DNA of 64,000 bases, taken from positions 62,001-126,000 of the forward strand of contig FCOD02000005.1 in assembly GCA_001544655.2 (NCBI GenBank). Direction: 5' to 3'. The translations under genes and the position numbers were made by a program. This document shows positions 58,027 to 64,000 of this stretch, piece after piece. Under the pieces are notes generated by a model. That model searched no databases. It was given only the letters and a program-made list of their open reading frames with translations, and was not told the DNA's origin. Source of the DNA: Caballeronia turbans. Lineage in GTDB: Bacteria; Pseudomonadota; Gammaproteobacteria; Burkholderiales; Burkholderiaceae. Position 1 is the first letter of the stretch. Each line of letters begins with the position of its first letter.

Positions 58027-59175
58027 ATGCCTAACGCCATGTCTGCCGCTCCCGTAGTTGTCATCGCTCCCGATTCCTTCAAGGGCTCGCTTTCCGCGGG
58101 AGGTGTCGCGAACGCCATCGCGGAAGGCATCAGGCGCGCACGGCCCGATGCCGACATCCGCATCCGCCCGATGGCCGATGGCGGCGAAGGCACGCTCGAC
58201 GCGATGCTCTCGGCGGGCGGCGGGCGCCGCATGCTCAACGTGCGCGGCGCGGCCGCCGCGCGCCGCGATGCCGCGACCGGCCTGCTCGACGATGGCGGCG
58301 CGATCATCGAGACGGCGGAAGTCGTCGGCATCACCGATCCGGATGGCATGGCCGTGCCGGTCACCGAGCGCAGCACGCTCGGCATGGGCGAGGCGATTCG
58401 TGCGCTGCTCGATTCCGGCGCGCGCAAGTTCTACATCGCGCTCGGCGGCAGCAGCACGAACGACGGCGGCGCGGGCCTGCTCGTGGGCCTCGGGCTCAAA
58501 CTCTTCGATGCGGCCGGCCAGGCCCTCGATCCGGTGCCGTCGGCGCTCGCGCAGATCGCGCGCATCGATGCGTCGGGACTCGATCCGCGTGTGAAGGATG
58601 CGGAGTTCGTCGGCATGTCGGATGTCGATAATCCGCTCACCGGCGACCACGGCGCGACCGCGATTTTCGGTCCGCAGAAAGGCGTGACGCCCGAACAAGT
58701 GGCGACGATCGACGCCGCCCTCGCCCATTTCGCCGATCTCCTCGAACCCGCGATGGGCGTCGTGAAGCGCAACGAACCCGGCGCGGGCGCGGCGGGCGGA
58801 CTCGGCTTCGCGCTGCACATGCTCGGCGCGCGCTTCGAGACGGGCGCGGAAGTAGTCGCGCGCGAAATCGGCCTCGATGCCGCGCTCGAAGGCGCGAACT
58901 GGCTGATCACGGGCGAGGGCCGCTCGGACGTCCAGACGCTGCACGGCAAGGCGCCCTTCATCGCCTGCAAGCACGCACGCGATCAGGGCGTGCCGGCGTC
59001 GCTGCTCTCGGGCGCGGTCGATTCGGCCGCGCTGCCGCGGCTCTCCGAATTCTTCAGCGGCTGCTTCTCGCCCGCGCCGGGCCCGATCACGCTCGATACG
59101 GCGATTCGCGACGCCGCACGGCTGCTCGCAAACGAAGCCGAGCAACTCACGCGGCTCAAATTCGGCTCGATCTGA
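58027..59175 (+). CDS. Glycerate kinase (GarK/GlxK family)
   Basis: A 382-residue enzyme. Diagnostic segments are VVIAPDSFKGSLSAGGVANA near the N-terminus, RIRPMADGGEGTLDAML, FYIALGGSSTNDGGAGLLVG (about 140) and WLITGEGRSDVQTLHGKAP (about 297). It phosphorylates glycerate to 2-phosphoglycerate, linking glyoxylate or glycerate catabolism to glycolysis. No other glyoxylate-pathway gene is adjacent. The start may be ATG 58027 or ATG 58039; neither has a strong Shine-Dalgarno. Confidence 0.94.
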   Translation: MPNAMSAAPVVVIAPDSFKGSLSAGGVANAIAEGIRRARPDADIRIRPMADGGEGTLDAMLSAGGGRRMLNVRGAAAARRDAATGLLDDGGAIIETAEVVGITDPDGMAVPVTERSTLGMGEAIRALLDSGARKFYIALGGSSTNDGGAGLLVGLGLKLFDAAGQALDPVPSALAQIARIDASGLDPRVKDAEFVGMSDVDNPLTGDHGATAIFGPQKGVTPEQVATIDAALAHFADLLEPAMGVVKRNEPGAGAAGGLGFALHMLGARFETGAEVVAREIGLDAALEGANWLITGEGRSDVQTLHGKAPFIACKHARDQGVPASLLSGAVDSAALPRLSEFFSGCFSPAPGPITLDTAIRDAARLLANEAEQLTRLKFGSI

Positions 59176-59188
59176 GCGTCGGAAACCG

Positions 59189-60628
59189 CTAGAAGGCCGC
59201 GCGGCTCCTGCCGAAAGCGAGGCGGTCGATGCACCAGACGGCGAGCATCGTCGCGCCCATCAGCGGGAAAATCACGCCCAGCAAGGTCAGGCCGCCGCGC
59301 CACGTGCGCATCGGCGGCCGCTTGACCGGCCGTGCCGGTGCGCCGAGCTCACGCGCGGGCCGACGCTTCCACCATATGACGAAGCCCGTCACGGCGAGCG
59401 CCGCCAGCCCGAGCGAGATCGTGGAGCAGACGACCTGGTTCGCGAGCCCGAAGTAACGTCCCATATGCAGCGACGTCCCGTACGAGATCCATTGCGCGAC
59501 TCGTCCGTAGCTCGCGTAATCGATGTCGGACAGCACGCGGCCGCTGTATTGATCGATGTGAAGCGTGCGTTCGGCGCGCGGATCGGCGGGGAAATACGAT
59601 ACCGTGTAGACGCCCGTCGGCTTGTCGGGCAGCGCGATGCCGTAGTCGTCGGCAATACCGTTTTTCGCGGCGAGCGCGATCACGTCGTCGACCGACACCC
59701 GCGCGGCCGGCGACCGCGGGTCGCCGCTATCCGGCACGGTCGTCGCACCGACGGCCCACGGTGTCTGATGCAGCGGCAGATCGTCCATCTTCATGTGCAT
59801 GCCGTGCAGCGCGTCTTCGTCCGTGTTCTTCGATGCGGCGCCCGGCGCGGCCGAATGCACATGCGCTTCGCCCCACGCGCCCTTCGGATAGCCGAGCGAC
59901 GCGGAGGTCGCGAGCGCCTTGAACTCCTTGCCCCACGATCCCGACCACGGCAGCCCGGAAAGCACGAAGAACAGCGCGCCGATGGCGAGCCAGATGCCGC
60001 CCACCGCGTGTAGATCGCGCCACCACGCGCGTCCTTGCAGCGACAGACGCGGCAGCCACACGCCGCCCTGCCGCGCATTCGATCGGCTGGGCCACCACAG
60101 CGCGATGCCCGTGCCGATCATCACGAGCGTCCAGCAGCCCGCCAGCTCCATGACGAGTTCGCCGGTCTTTCCGAGCATCAGTCCGCGATGCAGAGTGCGC
60201 AACTGCTTCATCAATCGATGCTCGACGGAGAGTGTGCCGAGGACCGTGCCGTCATAGGGGTTCACATACACGCTTTCGCTCTCGCCCGATGGAAGGCGAA
60301 AGACGAACTCGGCGCTGCGCGTGCGATCGGCGTCGATCTGCGCAAGCGTCGGCACGGCGCCGCGCGGCTCGCGCGCGGCGGCCTTCGCGAGCAGGACGTC
60401 GCGGGAAAGCTGGGGGCCGTGCGTATCCGCGACGATCATCCGGTCGCGATACAGAAGCGGCTCGATCTGCGGCTGAAAGCAGTAGATCGTTCCGGTGATC
60501 GCGAGCACGATGAGCAGCGGCATCACGAAGAGTCCTGCATAGAAATGCCAGCGCCAGAGCGTGCGACGATGCGCGATGACCTCCGCGTTCGACGCTGCTG
60601 CCGGAGCGTTCAGGTTGGATGCAAGCAT
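59189..60628 (-). CDS. PepSY-associated TM-domain protein with His/Met-rich insert
   Basis: A 479-residue inner-membrane protein of the PepSY_TM (DUF1533-like/PiuB) family, associated with iron-siderophore reduction or metal uptake. Five TM helices are visible: HFYAGLFVMPLLIVLAITGT, GCWTLVMIGTGIALWW, AVGGIWLAIGALFFVLSGL, STISLGLAALAVTGFVIWW and TLLGVIFPLMGATMLAVW. Conserved His residues at helix ends (WHFYAG, LHRGLM, DLHAVGG, LHMGRYFG) could bind haem. A periplasmic insert near residues 250-280 is rich in His and Met (HVHS, LHGMHMKMDDLPLH). The start at 60628 is chosen by homology; the frame is open to 60907. Confidence 0.88.
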   Translation of the reverse strand: MLASNLNAPAAASNAEVIAHRRTLWRWHFYAGLFVMPLLIVLAITGTIYCFQPQIEPLLYRDRMIVADTHGPQLSRDVLLAKAAAREPRGAVPTLAQIDADRTRSAEFVFRLPSGESESVYVNPYDGTVLGTLSVEHRLMKQLRTLHRGLMLGKTGELVMELAGCWTLVMIGTGIALWWPSRSNARQGGVWLPRLSLQGRAWWRDLHAVGGIWLAIGALFFVLSGLPWSGSWGKEFKALATSASLGYPKGAWGEAHVHSAAPGAASKNTDEDALHGMHMKMDDLPLHQTPWAVGATTVPDSGDPRSPAARVSVDDVIALAAKNGIADDYGIALPDKPTGVYTVSYFPADPRAERTLHIDQYSGRVLSDIDYASYGRVAQWISYGTSLHMGRYFGLANQVVCSTISLGLAALAVTGFVIWWKRRPARELGAPARPVKRPPMRTWRGGLTLLGVIFPLMGATMLAVWCIDRLAFGRSRAAF

Positions 60629-60833
60629 GGCGATTTTGGTTGAATGTGTGCGGTTCAGTTGAAGAGCATCGGATGCCAATGCGAACTTCGAATGTGATCG
60701 AGCGCCCTGGTGGAGCGCGTGCGCGTTGCGCGGGCGCCATGCGCCTGCAGCGGTATCGGCAGGCATGCGCACGAATGCGCGTCGGCTGCGCTCGTGCGCG
60801 CGGCGAACGCCAGACGATCGACGAAGGATAGCT

Positions 60834-61244
60834 TCAGGAGATTGCGGGAGGCGCGCGCGGGCTCGCGGCGTTGAAGGATTTCGAAGCGACGGGATCGGCG
60901 CTCGCAAACGCCGGAGCGCGCGTGACGCGTTCGATCAATGCGACGCCATGCGCGACGCCCGTGCCGATGGGCAGGTTGTGCGCAAGCAGTCCGCAGTAAG
61001 AGCAGGCGTCGAAGTGATTCGGTGCGTCGTGATGGCCCGTCTGCGCCGTATGGTCTTGCCCGGCCGCGTGATGCCCTTCGTGCGCATCCGTTGCGGATGA
61101 ATCGACTGCGCACAGGATCGCTTGCGGGTCGCTCGCGGCGTTGCGTGCGTCGAGCGTCTGGCTGATGACCGGCGCGACGATCGCGAGCCACATGGCGGCA
61201 ATGCCGAGCCATGCGACGAAGCGATTGCGCGCGTTGCGAGTCAT
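60834..61244 (-). CDS. DUF2946-like small protein with His/Cys-rich loop
   Basis: A 136-residue protein. An N-terminal hydrophobic segment (FVAWLGIAAMWLAIVAPVIS) is a signal anchor or signal peptide. The central part has a dense His cluster (DAHEGHHAAGQDHTAQTGHH) and a CSYCGLLAH motif, typical of DUF2946 proteins found beside copper or other metal transport genes. It lies 205 bases upstream of the PepSY gene on the same strand, so they may share a transcript. The ATG at 61244 lacks a clear Shine-Dalgarno. Confidence 0.8.
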   Translation of the reverse strand: MTRNARNRFVAWLGIAAMWLAIVAPVISQTLDARNAASDPQAILCAVDSSATDAHEGHHAAGQDHTAQTGHHDAPNHFDACSYCGLLAHNLPIGTGVAHGVALIERVTRAPAFASADPVASKSFNAASPRAPPAIS

Positions 61245-61527
61245 GAGAGGAAGGTCGGGTGTGGAGACGGACGAATGAACGAGATTGTAGGCAGCCGCTC
61301 GAGAAGCGGCAATCTTCCGGCGTGTATGTCCGGGATCGGCGCTTGCGCGCGCTTACAAGCCGATCCGCAAGCCGCTCCGCAGCGCAAAAAAGCGTTGACG
61401 CAATTTCGCAGACATCGCCAGATGAATCGGTTAGAATCTCGGGCTTGGCACAGTGGACCGGTGCCTGACACGGCGGCATCGCCGGGCGCGGGTCATCACC
61501 GAACAAGCCCAGAGCGCCTGCCGTGCT

Positions 61528-61614
61528 GCGAGGATGGCGAAATTGGTAGACGCACCAGGTTTAGGTCCTGACGCCCGCAAGGGTGTGGGGGTTCGAGTCC
61601 CCCTCCTCGCACCA
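61528..61614 (+). tRNA. tRNA-Leu (anticodon TAG)
   Basis: An 87-nt class II tRNA with acceptor GCGAGGA pairing TCCTCGC, D-loop AAATTGGTAGA, anticodon loop TTTAGGT giving TAG, a long variable arm, T-loop GTTCGAGTC and encoded CCA. Confidence 0.97.
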
Positions 61615-61617
61615 CAA

Positions 61618-61654
61618 CGAAACCCCTTTCATCGGCAAAGGGGTTTTTCGTTTT
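61618..61654 (+). terminator. Terminator of tRNA-Leu
   Basis: A 10-bp stem AAACCCCTTT / AAAGGGGTTT with a 7-base loop is followed by TTCGTTTT, starting four bases after the tRNA CCA. Confidence 0.88.
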
Positions 61655-61673
61655 GGAGCCGGGCTTTCGTCAA

Positions 61674-61865
61674 TCAGATGCCGCTGTCGCCCAGCCCGAT
61701 CGCCATCACCTCGCCTTTCGCCTGCGAGCGGCCCGCGAAGTCGATGCCCGCCCTGTGCATCACCCGCCTTATCTCATCCGGTATCTGCTCGCTCGCGCGG
61801 ACAGCGGCGATCGGCCGATCGACGTGCGACAAGAACCGCCGCACGCACGTCGGCTGCCAGATCAC
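61674..61865 (-). CDS. Possible small protein or 3' gene remnant
   Basis: The last 63 codons of a leftward open frame (ending RSQAKGEVMAIGLGDSGI) have strongly GC-biased third positions, as in real genes here, and contain a coherent helix-like segment EQIPDEIRRVMHRAGIDFAG. The only nearby in-frame start is a GTG at 61865 with no Shine-Dalgarno. Upstream in the same frame, third-position bias is weaker and the sequence looks non-coding. It may be a short real gene, the end of a decayed one, or chance. Placement of the stop just after a convergent terminator favours a gene. Confidence 0.3.
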   Translation of the reverse strand: MIWQPTCVRRFLSHVDRPIAAVRASEQIPDEIRRVMHRAGIDFAGRSQAKGEVMAIGLGDSGI

Positions 61866-62234
61866 GAAGACGTTGAGCGGACACGTGAGCTTGCGTCGGC
61901 ACGGCGGTTGGCGGTGATATGCAGGGCTGTCGTCGGCGAGACGTGCATCTGCCTCGCACACACGCGAAAGTCGAAGCCGGAATCCGTCGCCACGCTTCTC
62001 ATGCGGCCATGGATGCCTCTTGGCTGCGCGCGCAGATGGAGTCGATTGCCGCAGTCTTGCGCACGCGAAGCGCAGCGTCATTGGCTCGGCGCACAATCTT
62101 GCGGCGAACACCGGGCGGCAGCGAACCCGCGCCTTGCCGGATAAAATGAGCGTTCGTGCGTCGGTCCGCCGCGTGACGAACCGCAAGACGACACCCCACG
62201 ACGCCTTCCTTTCGAACTCCCACAAGCCCCGTTC
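61866..62234. other. Gap upstream of the synthase-like gene
   Basis: No gene is assigned. Several overlapping open frames on both strands cross this stretch, but none has a ribosome-binding site, domain resemblance or consistent codon bias. It should contain the promoter for the gene at 62235. Confidence 0.45.
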
Positions 62235-63077
62235 GTGAATTTCGACGACTATTGCCAGCAAAAGGCCGCCCCTGAAGGGTCGGGCACGTACTACGCGCTG
62301 CGCCGCGCGCCGGCCGCGAGTCAGCCGCTTCTGACCGCGCTCTACGCGCTCTATCGCGAACTCGAAGAGACCGTGAAGGAAACCAGCGATCCGACCATCG
62401 GCCGTACGAAGCACGCCTGGTGGCAGAGCGAGCTCGGCCGGCTTGATGGCGGCGAGCCGACGCACCCGGTCACCAAAGCGTTGCAGGCGCATGCGGGCGA
62501 TGCCGCGCATCCGGTTCTGGACGATGCCGGGCGCGCGTCGCTCGCCGCGGTCGTCGACGGTTTCGGCATGGACCTGGATCAGGCGCGCTATCTAGACTGG
62601 CCCGGTTTCAAGCGTTATCTCGATCAGACGGGCGGCGCGTTCGCGACGGCGCTTGCACGTGCGAGCGCGCGCGATCCGGACCAGGCCGACGCGTGGTCCG
62701 CCCCGCTCGGTTCGGCGCTGCTGCTCGCCGAGCGCGTTCAGGAGGTCGGCGGCGATGCGCGCAACGGCCGCATCTATATCCCGATCGACGAGTTGCAGCG
62801 CTTCAGCGTGACGGCCGCCGACGTCATCAATCGCAAGTACGGCGATGCCTTCACGGATCTCATGCGCTTTCAGACCGGCCGCGCCCGGCAAGCGCTCAAC
62901 GATGCATTGGACGCCATTCCCGCTTCGGAACGCGCGACGCAGCGCGTGTTGCGCGCGCAGGCCGCGTTGTCGCTCGCGCTTTTCGACGAGATCGAACGCG
63001 AAAACTTTCAGGTGCTGCATCAACGCATCGCGCTCACGCCGATCCGCAAGTTGTGGATCACATGGCGCACGCGTTAG
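62235..63077 (+). CDS. Squalene/phytoene-synthase-fold protein, NDUFAF6-like
   Basis: A 280-residue, mainly helical trans-isoprenyl-diphosphate-synthase-fold protein with a GTG start. The first Asp-rich substrate motif of true synthases is replaced by YALYRELEETVKETSDPTIG followed by KHAWWQSELGRL. The second is GDARNGRIYIPIDELQRF. This pattern resembles mitochondrial NDUFAF6 (a complex I assembly factor) more than HpnC/HpnD or CrtB. The catalytic role is therefore doubtful. Its stop codon overlaps the stop of the convergent DUF1501 gene (TTAG). Confidence 0.8.
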   Translation: MNFDDYCQQKAAPEGSGTYYALRRAPAASQPLLTALYALYRELEETVKETSDPTIGRTKHAWWQSELGRLDGGEPTHPVTKALQAHAGDAAHPVLDDAGRASLAAVVDGFGMDLDQARYLDWPGFKRYLDQTGGAFATALARASARDPDQADAWSAPLGSALLLAERVQEVGGDARNGRIYIPIDELQRFSVTAADVINRKYGDAFTDLMRFQTGRARQALNDALDAIPASERATQRVLRAQAALSLALFDEIERENFQVLHQRIALTPIRKLWITWRTR

Positions 63078-63988
63078 ACGCGAAGAATCGGTAGCGGCTC
63101 GAAGCGGGCTCCAAGGATCGATGCGGAACCGCTTTGCCAACATGCGTCGAGGACCATCGCATACAGTCTTCTGAAGTCGATGCCGACGGGCAAGCCGCCG
63201 TCCGCGTCGAGTCGATCGAGTCGTGGCGGCATGCCGAACAGGCCGCCGCGCACGCCTCCACCCATTAGGAAATGCGCCGCAGCCGCGCCGTGGTCCGTGC
63301 CGCCCGCGGCATTCTCGCGCGCGGCGCGTCCGAATTCCGAACGCGTCATCACGAGCGTGCGGGCCCACGCGCCGGACGCGATCAACGACGCGCGCAGCGA
63401 TGCGAGTCCTTCAGCCAGCCGGGCAAGACACGCCGCATGCCGACGCGCCTGATTCTCGTGCGTATCGAAGCCGTGCAGCGCGAGGCGGACGACGTTGACT
63501 TCGTGAGACGAGGCGCGCGCGACGGCGTCGCATGCGGCGTTGAACGTCGCAACCTCGGTGATGACGCTCACGCGATCGAGCCAGCCATCGGCACGATATT
63601 CATCCGCGTGCGACGCGGTATCCCAGATCTGGCGCGAGCGGTAATGCGACCGGTTGGGCGCGTCATAGCCAACCCCCTGCACGATCGCCAGATCGTTCGC
63701 GCGCCACGCGCTCATCAACGGCGACAGCGACGGATGCAAGGCCGTGCGGATATCGAGCGGCAATGCCTGATCTCTGGATATCGCGAGATTGGGCCTCACT
63801 GCGCGATACAGAGGATCGGCAAAAGGAATGACGGTGTTCAGCCCGTCGTTGCCGCCGTCGAGATCGACGAGCACGAGCGAGCGAATGAAAGAGGAAGAAC
63901 CGGAATGTGCGATAGCGAACGCTTCCCCTGCGCTGCCCGCACAACCCGCGAAGGCGCCGGCAATCGAGAGGAATTGACGTCGGTTCAT
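63074..63988 (-). CDS. DUF1501-family exported protein with Tat-like signal
   Basis: A 304-residue protein. The N-terminus MNRRQFLSIAGAFAGC carries a twin-arginine motif followed by a hydrophobic, Ala/Gly-rich segment. The domain shows VLVDLDGGNDGLNTVIPFAD, YRSRQIWDTASHADEY, LHGFDTHENQARRHA and MTRSEFGRAARENAAGGTDHG, characteristic of DUF1501, a sulfatase/phosphatase-like fold of unknown function. At 304 residues it is shorter than many members (about 380-450). DUF1501 genes usually pair with a DUF1800 gene; one may lie just beyond the right edge. Confidence 0.88.
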   Translation of the reverse strand: MNRRQFLSIAGAFAGCAGSAGEAFAIAHSGSSSFIRSLVLVDLDGGNDGLNTVIPFADPLYRAVRPNLAISRDQALPLDIRTALHPSLSPLMSAWRANDLAIVQGVGYDAPNRSHYRSRQIWDTASHADEYRADGWLDRVSVITEVATFNAACDAVARASSHEVNVVRLALHGFDTHENQARRHAACLARLAEGLASLRASLIASGAWARTLVMTRSEFGRAARENAAGGTDHGAAAAHFLMGGGVRGGLFGMPPRLDRLDADGGLPVGIDFRRLYAMVLDACWQSGSASILGARFEPLPILRV

Positions 63989-64000
63989 CGCGGGTCGCGC

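Overview
The window is chromosomal DNA from a high-GC betaproteobacterium of the Burkholderiaceae, most likely the Burkholderia/Paraburkholderia/Caballeronia group. This rests on protein resemblance and on familiar gene neighbourhoods (tig-clpP-clpX-lon-hupB; mltG-tmk-holB-tatD; selO-msrB-yciB-bolA), not on a database search. I see no transposase, phage gene, CRISPR array, integron or obvious island. Gene density and GC-rich third codon positions look uniform, so this reads as core chromosome.

Layout. 1-300: start of the PrkA kinase gene. 0.7-9.5 kb: a hydratase, a chemoreceptor and a complete ribose operon transcribed right to left (rbsB-rbsA-rbsC-rbsR-rbsK), with a promoter and a LacI-type operator visible upstream of rbsB. 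9.8-12.3 kb: small envelope proteins (PsiF repeats, a two-TM protein, a SYLF lipoprotein). 12.4-17.9 kb: glycosyltransferase, OtsA, MscS channel, a Rap1a/Tai-type secreted protein and an exported ankyrin protein. 17.9-21.4 kb: tatD, holB, tmk and mltG. 21.5-23.4 kb: ygfZ and an NRDE protein.

23.4-32.9 kb is a leftward acyl-CoA/lipid catabolism block: esterase, SDR, MDR reductase, thioesterase, Dabb protein, thiolase, nicotinamidase, FadB-type enzyme and acyl-CoA synthetase. 33-36.9 kb is a rightward redox and envelope group: selO, msrB, yciB, bolA and a PpiC-type isomerase. 37-41 kb is purL. 41.5-46.3 kb holds a DadA-like oxidoreductase, the fused NAD(P)HX repair enzyme and pgi. 46.4-50.2 kb holds ybbA/tesA (divergent, with overlapping start codons), a small lipoprotein and ppiD. 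50.5-57.5 kb holds two tRNAs, hupB, lon, clpX, clpP and tig, with clear intrinsic terminators after lon, clpX and tig. 58-64 kb holds glycerate kinase, a PepSY membrane protein with a DUF2946-like protein, tRNA-Leu, a squalene/phytoene-synthase-fold protein and a DUF1501 protein.

I found no convincing novel multi-gene system. The best leads are modest: a synthase-fold protein lacking the usual first Asp-rich motif and resembling NDUFAF6; a Rap1a/Tai protein with no visible effector; an ABC ATPase without its usual permease; nicotinamidase embedded in a beta-oxidation operon; and a His/Met-rich PepSY protein next to a His/Cys-rich DUF2946 protein. Residue positions are estimates made by eye.
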